Assembly: GCF_003369915.1 (NCBI RefSeq)
Contig: NC_046676.1
Span: forward strand, 12,258,001-12,322,000
DNA length: 64,000 bases
Direction of reading: 5' to 3'
Source: Drosophila miranda
Taxonomy: Eukaryota > Arthropoda > Insecta > Diptera > Drosophilidae
The position numbers and the translations under genes are program-made. Of the stretch, positions 1-9,737 are shown piece after piece (the stretch's first letter is position 1; each line of letters begins with the position of its first letter). The notes beneath the pieces are model-generated. The model ran no database searches. It saw only the letters and a program-made list of their open reading frames with translations, and had not been told where the DNA came from.

Positions 1-2
1 CG

Positions 3-815
3 GAGGACGCCCCAAAGGATCGAGATGTGGGGTGGGTGAAGGTCGTAGCTAGGCAAAGGCCAAAGCCAAAGCAGCAGCAACGACCAAGACCGCCACGCAG
101 CGATGCAATAGTCATCGCCGCCACCAGCACTGTCTCATATGCAGACATCCTAAGGAAGGTCAAGACAGAGCCAAGTCTTAAAAAGCTAGGGCAATCGGTG
201 CAAGGGGTGCGACGCACGGCAAAAGGAGAGCTGTTGCTGATGCTGGAAAAATCGGCGGACCCGAGAACCCACGAGATGCAGGCAGCAGTCAAGGAAGCGC
301 TAGGAAGCACGGTTGAAGTAAGGAGTCTTACCGAAACTGTCATCTTGGAGGTAAGGGACATAGACGAAGTGTCCACCCAAGAGGAAGTCCTAGCGGAACT
401 CAAAGCGCAGGCTGGGGTGGAAATCTGCGAGGCCGCAGCCATCTCCATCAGACCAGCCTATAGGAGCACGCAGACCCTGACTCTGAAAGTTCCACCGGCT
501 ATAGCAAAGCCCCTCCTGGAGAAAGGAAGAATTCGCCTGGGGTGGGGGTATTGCAGAATACGACCCAAGTCAACTCCCCGAAGATGCTACAAGTGCATGG
601 AATTTGGCCACATCGCGCCTAATTGTAAGAGCAGCCAAGACTTCACGAAGTGCTGCTACAATTGCGCAGGAGCCGACCACCAGGCCAAAGATTGCAAAGA
701 CGAACCAAGTTGCATTCTTTGCAAGCGCCACCGGGTGAAGGACCCGAAGCACCAAACGACGAGTTCGAGGTGCCCGCAGTACCAAAAGGCGATGCAGCAA
801 ATGAAGGATAGATGA
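3..815 (+). CDS. retrotransposon ORF1 (gag-like, CCHC knuckles), 5' partial
   Basis: This reading frame is open from the left edge of the window to a TGA at 813-815, so the start codon is missing. The C-terminal third carries two classical C-x2-C-x4-H-x4-C knuckles (CYKCMEFGHIAPNC and CYNCAGADHQAKDC) and a third, longer Cys/His group beginning CILCKRH. Proteins of this kind coat the element RNA and help deliver it for target-primed reverse transcription. The N-terminal visible part is rich in K, R and Q. The stop codon overlaps the ORF2 start in the sequence ATGA, which points to translation coupled by termination and re-initiation, as in other R1-clade elements. No internal stop or frameshift is visible. 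Confidence 0.85.
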   Translation, partial: EDAPKDRDVGWVKVVARQRPKPKQQQRPRPPRSDAIVIAATSTVSYADILRKVKTEPSLKKLGQSVQGVRRTAKGELLLMLEKSADPRTHEMQAAVKEALGSTVEVRSLTETVILEVRDIDEVSTQEEVLAELKAQAGVEICEAAAISIRPAYRSTQTLTLKVPPAIAKPLLEKGRIRLGWGYCRIRPKSTPRRCYKCMEFGHIAPNCKSSQDFTKCCYNCAGADHQAKDCKDEPSCILCKRHRVKDPKHQTTSSRCPQYQKAMQQMKDR

Positions 816-3775
816 AAATCATCCAACTAAACCTCAACCACTGCGAGATGGCACAGCAGCTGCTGGACCAGACCATAAGGGAGCACCGTATTGATGTAGC
901 AGTCATAAGCGAGCAATACCGGAATCGCAACTCGGGAGAGTGGATTGCTGACTCGAGCAAGAAGGCAGCGATATGGAGCTGTGCGAGTCCCACACAGCAA
1001 CTACTGCAAACATACGTCGGAGACGGATTCGCCAGAGCCCGGATAAATGGAGTGCACATATATAGCTGCTACCTGCCCCCGAGCCTCAGCCTACAGCAGG
1101 CGACGCAGGCACTGGAAAGGATTGCTGAAGATGCGCGGGAGAAACACCCTACGCTCATAGCCGGCGATTTCAACGCTTGGGCGACGGAGTGGGGATGCCC
1201 GAGAACGAACCCAAGGGGACAGGCGCTCTTAGAATGCTTTGCGACGTTGGATGCCGTACTGCTGAACACAGGCACACAGCAGACGTTCGGCAGAGCTGGA
1301 ACGGGGTCTATAATAGACCTTACGTTCGTGAGCAGCAGCCTCAGCCGCAGGACAACGTGGGAAGTTAGTGGCTTATACACCGGGAGTGACCACCAAGCCC
1401 TCATATGTGAAATCCAGGAAACGGGCGCACCTAACCCGTTCATTGGTAAGCAGATCGGTTATAAGACCGAAACGCTAGAGCCGGATATGGTCCGGGCCAT
1501 GTTTGAGGACTATGAGACCAACGGTACGGCTGACGAGAGAGCACGCCAACTGGCTATACATACGCTGGAAGCATGTGATGCCTCCATGCTAAGGAAAAGA
1601 AGAAGCCTGAACAACCGCAGGCCAACGTATTGGTGGAACGCTGCAATAGGTAGCGCCAGGCAGGAGTGCCAGCGGAAAAGACGACTATACCAGCGTTCGA
1701 GAGGTTCCCCGGAATTCGAGAGGCTCCAAGGAGAATATAAGGAAAGCAGACGCTGCTTGAAGAGGCAGATCAAGGATGCCAAGCGCAAATGCTTCGAAAA
1801 GCTCTGCGATGACGCAGATGCGAACCCTTGGGGCTACGCATACAGGCTGGTAATGAAGAGACTGCGAGTGTTCAGTCCCCCGCCGCCAATGTGTGCAGAT
1901 CTGCTGGTTAACATAGTAGAAACCCTATTTCCAGAGAAAGTGGCAGCCCAGAGGGTGATGGATAGAATACCGCCACCTGAAATAGAAGCCACCACGGGAG
2001 CAGAAGTCCTCGAAGCTCTACAACGGATCAAGAACGGCAAAGCACCAGGACCTGATGGGGTCCCAAATGCCGTTCTCCGCACGGCTATTGAGACCAATCC
2101 ACAAATGTACGTGGATTTATTCAATGCGTGCATGTCCGAAGGGACCTTCCCCAGACCATGGAAGCGACAGCGGCTAGTCCTCTTACCCAAGGGGAACAAG
2201 CCAACCGAGGAGCCATCATCCTATAGACCACTCTGCATGCTCGACACAGTGGGTAAGATCCTCGAGCGCATAATCCACACCAGGCTGGAGAAGGCAGTAA
2301 CGCGTCAGCTCTCACCGAGACAGCACGGGTTTCGCAAAGGCAGGTCCACGGTGGACGCAATCGGCGAGGTATGTGAGATAGCAAAGCGAGCTATCGATGG
2401 CACCCGATGGATGTACGGGACCAAAGAGTATTGCATAGTGGCAACACTCGATGTCCAAAATGCATTCAACTCTGCCAATTGGGATCACATACTAGAAGAA
2501 TTGAGAAACTTTCAAATACCGCCGTATCTGCAGAATATCATCGCGGACTACCTAAGAGACCGAGTGCTCATATATGAGACGGATAAAGGGACACGTGAGC
2601 ACCAAATCACTGGAGGAGTTCCCCAAGGATCGGTCCTCGGCCCGCTGCTGTGGAACATCATGTATGATGGAATCCTCAAGATGGATATGCCAATGGGCGC
2701 CACGGTGATAGGCTTTGCCGACGACATAGCAATAGTCGTAGTGGCAAAACAGAAAGAAGCGGCGGAAGAAATCTGCAACGACGCGGTAGAGAGAGCCAGA
2801 ACATGGCTATCAGGGAGGGATCTCTCATTAGCCACCCACAAAACGGAGGCGGTGCTCATAAGCAGCAGGAAAGTAGTGGAGACGGCCACGATCCGAGTAG
2901 GAGACTGCACTATTAGCTCCAGTCCAAGCCTGAAGTACCTGGGGGTCATGATTGACCACAGACTCAGCTTCAAGCATCACATGGCGTATGCAAGCAGCAA
3001 GGCAGGAAAGACGGCAGTGGCCCTATCCCGCATCATGGCCAACACCGGAGGCCCGAAACAGCCAAGGCGAAAGCTACTAGCGAGCGTAGTTGGCTCAACG
3101 CTAATGTACGCTGCACCAATATGGGTTGATGCAATGAAGCATAAAACATATGCCCGAGAATGCAACGCAGTCCAGAGGCTGTGTGCCCTGAGGGTGTGTT
3201 GCGCATTCAGAACGGTATCCCAAGACGCCGCACTTGTGGTCGCAGGAATGATTCCCATCCATCTGCTGGCAAGAGAAGCCGCAGGAATCAGGGCACAGCG
3301 AACCCTGGGGACTACGGACCAGGACACCAGAGGTGCCTTAAGGAAGCGCACAATCCTGCAATGGCAAGATTCGTGGGATAACAGCAGCAAAGGGCGATGG
3401 ACCCATAGGCTAATCCCAGACCTGAAGAGTTGGCTGAACCGTAGCCATGGACAAGTGGAGTATCACCTGACACAACTGCTGACAGGACACGGTTGCTTTA
3501 AAGCCTACCTGCATAGGTTTAAGCACGAGGACGACCCCTTCTGCGTGGTCTGCGCAGGGGTCATCGAAGACGCAGAGCACTGCTTCTTCGAATGTCCAAG
3601 ATTTCGGCAAGAACGAGAGGATCTAAGCAACAAGCTTGGAAGAATGCCAGAGGTGTCAAACCTGGCAGAATGCCTGCTGGAGTCGGAAGGAAACTGGGCC
3701 TCGATTAGACTCATGGCCGTAACTATGGCTACCAAACTGCGTCGCGAAGAAAGAGCACGCAATGCAAGGAGATAA
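812..3775 (+). CDS. retrotransposon ORF2: endonuclease / reverse transcriptase
   Basis: The 987-residue ORF begins at the ATG overlapping the ORF1 stop. Residues 1-200 form an apurinic-type endonuclease with AGDFNAWATEWG and SDHQALI motifs. The reverse transcriptase occupies about residues 400-700, with SPRQHGFRKGRST, DVQNAFNSANW, GGVPQGSVLGPLLWN and the catalytic GFADDIAIV. Near the C-terminus a Cys-His finger (CVVC...H....C, FCVVCAGVIEDAEHCFFECP) matches the R1-type distal zinc knuckle. I see no RNase H signature after the RT. The enzyme would nick target DNA and copy the element RNA from the nick. The frame is intact, so the element may be competent or only recently silent. No site-specific rDNA context is present here. 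Confidence 0.9.
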   Translation: MKIIQLNLNHCEMAQQLLDQTIREHRIDVAVISEQYRNRNSGEWIADSSKKAAIWSCASPTQQLLQTYVGDGFARARINGVHIYSCYLPPSLSLQQATQALERIAEDAREKHPTLIAGDFNAWATEWGCPRTNPRGQALLECFATLDAVLLNTGTQQTFGRAGTGSIIDLTFVSSSLSRRTTWEVSGLYTGSDHQALICEIQETGAPNPFIGKQIGYKTETLEPDMVRAMFEDYETNGTADERARQLAIHTLEACDASMLRKRRSLNNRRPTYWWNAAIGSARQECQRKRRLYQRSRGSPEFERLQGEYKESRRCLKRQIKDAKRKCFEKLCDDADANPWGYAYRLVMKRLRVFSPPPPMCADLLVNIVETLFPEKVAAQRVMDRIPPPEIEATTGAEVLEALQRIKNGKAPGPDGVPNAVLRTAIETNPQMYVDLFNACMSEGTFPRPWKRQRLVLLPKGNKPTEEPSSYRPLCMLDTVGKILERIIHTRLEKAVTRQLSPRQHGFRKGRSTVDAIGEVCEIAKRAIDGTRWMYGTKEYCIVATLDVQNAFNSANWDHILEELRNFQIPPYLQNIIADYLRDRVLIYETDKGTREHQITGGVPQGSVLGPLLWNIMYDGILKMDMPMGATVIGFADDIAIVVVAKQKEAAEEICNDAVERARTWLSGRDLSLATHKTEAVLISSRKVVETATIRVGDCTISSSPSLKYLGVMIDHRLSFKHHMAYASSKAGKTAVALSRIMANTGGPKQPRRKLLASVVGSTLMYAAPIWVDAMKHKTYARECNAVQRLCALRVCCAFRTVSQDAALVVAGMIPIHLLAREAAGIRAQRTLGTTDQDTRGALRKRTILQWQDSWDNSSKGRWTHRLIPDLKSWLNRSHGQVEYHLTQLLTGHGCFKAYLHRFKHEDDPFCVVCAGVIEDAEHCFFECPRFRQEREDLSNKLGRMPEVSNLAECLLESEGNWASIRLMAVTMATKLRREERARNARR

Positions 3776-3955
3776 AGGATAAAGGAGATTATTAAGAGAA
3801 GAGCCCTACGGGCATCTCCCCCCGGCGAAGTAATATCTCGCGACAGTACCGCCGGGATCCGGGATAGGTGTGGTTGGTTTTAGAGCGGTTAGAGTCCCTC
3901 ACTTCGGCTTCGGCTGAGTCGGCATGAAGCTTTCCTGTAGTCACACAACAACAAC

Positions 3956-3982
3956 AAAAAAAAAAAAAAAAAAAAAAAAAAA
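3956..3982 (+). repeat. poly(A) tail of the R1-type element
   Basis: An uninterrupted run of 27 A follows CAACAAC at the end of the 3' UTR. It switches directly into a short CA repeat, which is probably host sequence or tail slippage. It marks the 3' junction of the insertion. Confidence 0.85.
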
Positions 3983-5127
3983 CACACACACGTATGTACA
4001 TGTGGCTGTACAATGGGAGCACGCTGTTGGCCAAAAGGAAAAAAAACCAACAAGCACGCCTTTTGTTTAGAGGCCATTACCGTGGTCCTCTGTTTAACTG
4101 CCAGTGTCAGGTCATGTGGAGCTCCTGCTGACCTGCCTGCTGCCTGCCGCCTGCTGCCCGCCTCTGTCTCTGCAGGAGGGTACACATTGTTAGGAGGCAG
4201 TCCTCAATGGATGCCCGTCTCCGTGTCCGTACCCGTACCTCAGCTGGCGTGACAGGTTGTTGTCGTCGTTAGACGTTTTTTGTGTGCCTTTTGTATCTCG
4301 GGGCAAGGGGAAGCAGGCAGCAGCAGCTGCCAGTTGTCGTAAATATTTGCGCACAAAAGTCGGCAATGATTTGCTGCACACACATACGGCCAGAACGCAC
4401 CCACGCATAATGAGAGAAAAAAAGACTGCCTAACCCGGCTGAAAGAGGTATTATGGCGGCTAATTTGGACAGCGGAATGACAAGTCAAACCATGCGATGC
4501 GCTGCGCTGCCGAGGCGGGCACAGTGGGATTCCAAGGCCTCGAGCGGGGGCCAACGCAATGCCATTAGGAATGCTAATACTTGGACTGAAATTCAATTAA
4601 GAAGTGTTTCAATTTTGAGAAGTGCAGCTGCAGCTGCCACAAGCATTTCGAATTTAAATATATTTGTACGTGCATTTATAACATCGTTATGGGCGTGATA
4701 ATAACAGACGAGGGACATTATTTGCATTCTATTCCCACATACGGCAGAGGCACGCTGCGTGCATTGTCTCTCAGGCGATGGAGCGGGACGGGGCGATATA
4801 GCACGGCACGCACTTTCGTCTGGTGCGAATGCAAGTCGTGCCGAAACTCACGACGACCCATGACTAACGCATAACCAGCCGCCACCCACCACCCACCACA
4901 CAGCTCGGCTCTGCCTTCGCGATATGATGGTCGCACTTCGTTCCTTGGCCTCGGCTTCGGCTTCGTTTGCCGCCAACCGAACTTCGTTAGCGCTGGTTCG
5001 TTTCGTTCGGTTTGGACATTCGAAGCAGCGGCAATTCTGCTTCTGCTGCTGGCGCTGCTGCTGTCTCTGCGTTCTTTGGTGTTGCTGCTGCTGCCACCGT
5101 CACTGCTGCTGCTGCTGCTTTTCGGTT
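3983..5127. other. non-coding stretch between retrotransposon and promoter
   Basis: I see no credible gene here. The sequence has scattered low-complexity tracts, including CTG-rich DNA at 5035-5120 just before the putative promoter. Open frames are short and overlap on both strands, as expected by chance. Confidence 0.6.
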
Positions 5128-5170
5128 TCCATTTCAGTTGTGCATTGGCTGGCGGACGCGACAGTTCGAC
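5128..5170 (+). promoter_or_regulatory. Inr + MTE + DPE core promoter, putative ASPP start site
   Basis: TTCAGTTG at 5133-5140 matches the fly Initiator, with A+1 at 5136. At +18 to +27 the sequence CGGACGCGAC fits the MTE consensus CSARCSSAAC at eight of ten positions. At +28, AGTTCG fits the DPE consensus DSWYVY at five of six. No TATA box is seen at -30. The spacing is exactly that required for focused TFIID promoters. A splice donor (TC/GTGAGT) lies at 5296/5297. The only downstream gene on this strand is ASPP, whose first coding exon has its own upstream acceptor at 17145, so I infer a first intron of about 12 kb. Confidence 0.5.
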
Positions 5171-5210
5171 AGTTTGCGGTGAAAGCAACGCAAATCTAGC
5201 GCCAGATTTT

Positions 5211-5250
5211 ACGTAACGTAACGTAACGTAACTTAACGAAACGTAACGGC
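5211..5250 (+). repeat. GTAAC tandem pentamer in putative 5' UTR
   Basis: Four to five perfect GTAAC/ACGTA units, followed by decayed ones (ACTTAACGAAACGTAACG), lie about 75 bases downstream of the proposed start site. They would be transcribed in the first exon. The function is unknown. Confidence 0.75.
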
Positions 5251-5299
5251 GTGTTCTTGTGAGGCCTCCCTCGAATTTTTGGCGCATTTTTGTATCGTG

Positions 5300-8200
5300 A
5301 GTTATTAAAATGCGATAAAAGCCAGTGAATCGGTAATAAAGTGCTTATCTGTGGCCGCAATTACGCCAAAAAAAAAAAGGAAAAATAAGGATGAGAGAGA
5401 GAGAGGGGGAACCCTTGAACGTTTAACATTTGGCGGTTGTTTTTTTTTTGGGTGACAGTCGACAGCCGGCAGCCAGACCCGCTGACTGTTTCTCCAATTA
5501 CTTGTCGGGGGGGAGGGAGCGGGGCAACTGGCGGAGTCAATTGTGTGGCTGGCCCTCGCATCTGTTACAAATGACAAGGGAGGCCACTGTGGCCCTACAC
5601 TCCAGGCCTGCCCTGCCATCAGTAGCGCCTATAAGATGTGTGTGTGTGTGTGTCTCTTTTAGTTAATAGTTGTCTACGTGTGTGGCATATTACACACACA
5701 CAACTACACACAGAGTGACATTAATGTGAGACCCAAACACACTCACACGACCACGGCGGAGGCGCTGGAGGAGGAGAAGGAGGGGGAGGAGGAGGGGGAG
5801 GGGCACACAGGTGGCTGGGCAGGGATCGTGTTTGTTTTTCTTGGCTTTTAGCTTCCGCTGCGGGCTATCTCAAAGAGCATTCAAAGTATCTTTCGGATGT
5901 GCCACTTGCCGTGTTTCGATGTGTCTCATTCTCCGTGTCTCTTTCTCTCTCTCTCTCTCTCTCTATCTCTGTGTGTGTGCTACTTTTGGGTGTTTATGAC
6001 ATTTAAATCAATAATGTCGCATGACGGCAGCCCCTTCTCCCCTTCCCACCCTTCTCTGCCTTCGTTTTACTCCTCCCCCTCTACATTGATCTCCCGCTGC
6101 GATTTGTGCAATTTGTGCGGATTTGTTGCATCTTGCAACATCAACCTGAAGTGGCGCCTATCGCCCCGCCCACCGCCTACTGTCGGGGAAAAAAGGTGAC
6201 TGCTCCCAGTAGTGTGCCACCTGCCATTGCCCCCGCCCCTCCCTCCATTCCGCCATTCCTGTCTGCCCTGAATTCGCTTAATGAGCGCCGCCTGGCCGCA
6301 GATACTTATTTAACGCTCATACGCCCCGTTGCACGCCCCTCTAGACGCTTTCTTTGCCTCGTGGGTGGCAGCGAGGGGTTGGTGGCTAAAGCCAAGGCCA
6401 GGCGGCTTTTGTTTGTTAGGAGTGGAGCGGAACAGAGGGGAGGTGGAGGGCAGCAGGGTTGATACGGTGCGGATGAAGTAGTTCACGTAACTGCAACTGC
6501 AACCGCCCTCCCTCTCACCCTCTCTCTCTCTCTCGTTGTGCCCCTTGAATTATGAGTCTGTGCGGCTTAATCCCATTTACAACTCGGAGCCCAAATTGTA
6601 ATGAAGATGTCAGATGCCCAAGGCTCCCGCCTCCGCCTGGACGGGAAGCCCCAGTTCTGTCACAAATAGTTTGTGGCACTTTAATTTGTTAAGTGTGCAA
6701 CATCCGTGCGTGTGTCCAAGGGTCCGGCTAAGCTGCCACAAACTCGATTTAAGCAGAAAAGACAGGACCAAGAGGACCGACAGGACCGACAGGACTACAT
6801 TTTAATCAAATGTGTAAAAACTATTACGACTCCGCCGGCACCCTTCCGCCGCCGCCCTGAAGAGGAGGAGCATCCCAAAGTTTGCGGGCCATCATCGTGA
6901 TGCTCTTGGCCATGGCCAGCACATCCACACATCCACACATCCAGCGTGTCTCCCCTTCCATGAATTTGTTAATTAAGCTTAATGTGCAATTAAAGCTTCT
7001 AGGAATGTGAGCCCCCGAAAAGCTGATTTAATTTGCATTTCGGTCAAGGGATACACGAGAGTGGCATGCGGCAGTGGGCAGGGGGCAGGGGGCAGGGGAC
7101 AGGGGGCAGGGGGGCATGGGGCTCCTCCCGAGTGCGGGTAAGGTGCCAGAAATTAGGCTAAATGCCTGCCACATTCGCTGGCTTTTCTTCCTTTTTTTTC
7201 TTTTTGGGGCCCAACATTATCTTTCGGTCGTAAATTCAACCCATTTTTTGCGGGCGGCTTCAGCTATAAGAAAAGCCTATTAGGGGCCCAGGTAAATTTC
7301 CCAGAAGGGTCGTCAGGCGGAGAGATGGAAAGCCTTTCCCCGACAGTCCAAGGGGGAGGGCGTGAAAAGATTATCCTGGATCAAAGATGGATGCAGCGTA
7401 ATGGAGTCGTCTGTATCGCATTCCACTAAACGATGTATCGATAACTGTTCGATGACCAATCGTTCGATAAATGCTTTAGAATCCGATGTATCGATAACAG
7501 ATAAAAATTCTATCAGTTCCGAGGGATTTCTATTGTTTTGATCCTCTAATAATCCGATTTATCTGTCCATTCTTGTCCCTCTGTCTCGTGCGAGTACCCA
7601 TGCTGTATTATCATCCACTTATCGTATGACAATTCCTATATCCATTCGCTTTTCCCTTTCCTAATTGAATTACATCACAGATCTTGGCCTTTTCCTTTGT
7701 CCTCGAACTTGTCCAATCATGAAATCCCATTGCTGGACCACAGATTTCCATCATGCAACATTAGTGTGCCCCGCTTCACTCCTTGCCTGCCTGTGCATCC
7801 TGGGGGGATTACTTCTGTCGTCTCCCCCAGTCGCTGGGATCTGTTGCTCTCCATTTGCACTGCTCCGAGCACTCTTCACTAATCTGTCCATTGTGAGACA
7901 TTGAAAGTGGGCGTCGAGTCACGGCCTAGCCACGCCCCATTGTCCCCGAACGGCAGTTCATAACTGAGGCAGTGGGGGGATGGGGAGAATGGGGGGCAGA
8001 ATGGGGGGCAGAATGGGAATTTACGACCTCAGTCAACACTCACGGCTAACTCTTGGTCAATGAGCAGCAGGCGGCTGCGGCGGGTTCATGAACTTCCATG
8101 GCAAATGCCACACAGGTTGTCGTGCAGCAGAGGAGTGGGGGAGTGGGGCATGGGGCAAGGGCCTGGGAGTGGACACTGAGGTGCGGCATCAGTACGTATT

Positions 8201-9307
8201 ACACGCCAGAGAGCAGCTCCATCCTATCCTTCACGATTACTTAATATTAATGATATCCAGGCTCGGTCCCACACGCCTCTCCCCTCTCCCCTGCCTCCTG
8301 CCTCCAGCCGATGTCGCAAATCTCTGATGCTCTTCGTCGATGGAAAACTTTTCTCGCTTTGGTCTTTTGTAATAAATGCCCTTTTCATCTGTATTAGTCG
8401 TCCAGTGTGTCTGTGTGTGTGTGTGGCAAGAAAGAGGACGGCCAGAGGGGGGCAGAGATGGCTTCAAGGCCCTATCGGGACTCCATTGTGTTAGACGGCA
8501 GGCCGCTGCTTCGGGGAGTTGGCGAATATTTGCTTAAGCTGATTTAACTACATTAACCTGATTAAATAAGTATTAAACAGTTAGTCGAAAGGGGGAGGGG
8601 GGGCGGGGGCAGAGGGGAACCAGGAGCGAGGGACTGTCTAGATGAGGGCCTGCGGGTCCCAAAACGAGTATTGATTGATTTCAAACTACAGTAAAAGATA
8701 CTGTGTTGCTGTTGCCACCAAAAGAGTTCCCTGCCAGCCTCCAGACCTGCCCCCAATCTGCCCCTCCCCCTCCTCGGCATGTTCGTTGTGGCTCCAATTA
8801 AAACGCTTGCAACAGCAGCCACGATGTTGTGTGTGTTGTGCGGTGGCATATCATGTTTTCTGATTGTTTGACGGCAGACACACACACACACACACACATA
8901 CTTGTATCCCCCCCCCCTCCCGCCACACGGAGAGAGCTGGAGCGGGAGTGGAGATGGGCCCAGTAATTAGCATACGCCCGCCTCCTCCCCCCCCCCTCGT
9001 TCAAGGTCATGCGAATGCAAGAAACATTTGCCACAAATTTTGGTTTGCTGCAACGATTGCCTCGATGGGAAATGGAAAATGGAAAATGTAGCTTTTATAA
9101 CTTTGCTGCCGCTCAGCTTTGTGGCATCTATGACTTCTTTCTCCCTCTCCCTCCCACTCGCCCCCTCTCCCTGTCTCTATTTATGTGTTTGTCAGGGAAA
9201 TGGAATGCGGAAAAGCGTAATTCAATGAAAAGTCATCAAAGCCCGGCTCCTGCAAAGAGATGGCAAATCTGAAACTTTTCGATTTAATTAACAAAAATAT
9301 AGAAAAC
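5300..9307. other. non-coding, low-complexity rich (putative ASPP intron 1, left part)
   Basis: No gene is supported. Microsatellites include TG at 5636-5653, CT at 5944-5964, a GGGGCAG-type repeat at 7075-7118 and CA at 8879-8898. The open frames are dominated by P, S, L and C runs and have no homology I can recognise. The CGATA cluster at 7430-7500 is listed separately. Confidence 0.6.
7430..7500. promoter_or_regulatory. paired DRE / BEAF-32-like CGATA cluster
   Basis: The perfect DREF octamer TATCGATA occurs at 7436-7443 and again at 7489-7496, each inside the larger shared string CGATGTATCGATAAC. A third CGATA (TTCGATAA) lies between them. DREF binds TATCGATA, and BEAF-32 binds clusters of CGATA at fly domain boundaries. 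No gene start is visible next to it, so a boundary role is as likely as a promoter role. This is motif evidence only. Confidence 0.5.
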
Positions 9308-9593
9308 GAGGGGGAACGTTGTGAGTTGCTGCGGAGACCGCAACTCTACAGTTATACCCGATACTAAGTCAGTATGGCTCTCCTCCGGCAGACGCCGCTA
9401 ATATTAAACGACACGACAAAGAGAGAGACAGAAAATCAGTCTGAGCTTGTCGTCGGGCGCTGCGTGGCCACTGCAAATTGATTTCTTGCTTTTGGCTACA
9501 AAAATGATTCGATCTGATCCAGACTCAGCCATCTGATAGATACGGTCATTATCTATGATTCTGCGTTTTTAGTTTTCTCGAATATGCAATATT

Positions 9594-9737
9594 GTGGATG
9601 CAACAGATTTTCGTCCTTTGTGGGGGCGGAAGGGGGTGGGTCGAAATTCTGAGATATACGTTTTATAGTGAGATCTAACAGAAGTGCGGATACCAAATTT
9701 GGTAACTCTAGCCTTAATAGTCTCTGAGATCCCGAAG
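9594..9737 (+). repeat. Helentron internal module, copy 1
   Basis: The module begins GTGGATG, contains CAGATTTTCGTCCTTTG and GGGGGCGGAAG, then ACCAAATTTGG, and ends TCTGAGATCC. The same landmarks in the same order recur at 11091 and 11425. The LINE insertion follows immediately. Confidence 0.8.

Larger units (their letters stand above)
1..3982 (+). mobile_element. R1-type non-LTR retrotransposon, 5' end outside window
   Basis: The unit contains, in order, a gag-like ORF with CCHC knuckles, an ATGA overlap, an endonuclease/reverse-transcriptase ORF ending in a CCHC finger, about 180 bases of 3' UTR, and a pure A run at 3956-3982. This layout, and the absence of a recognisable RNase H block after the RT, fit the R1 clade better than the LOA clade. 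The left end lies outside the window, so the target-site duplication cannot be checked. Both ORFs are open across their whole visible length, so the copy looks young. It lies upstream of the putative ASPP promoter on the same strand. Confidence 0.85.
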
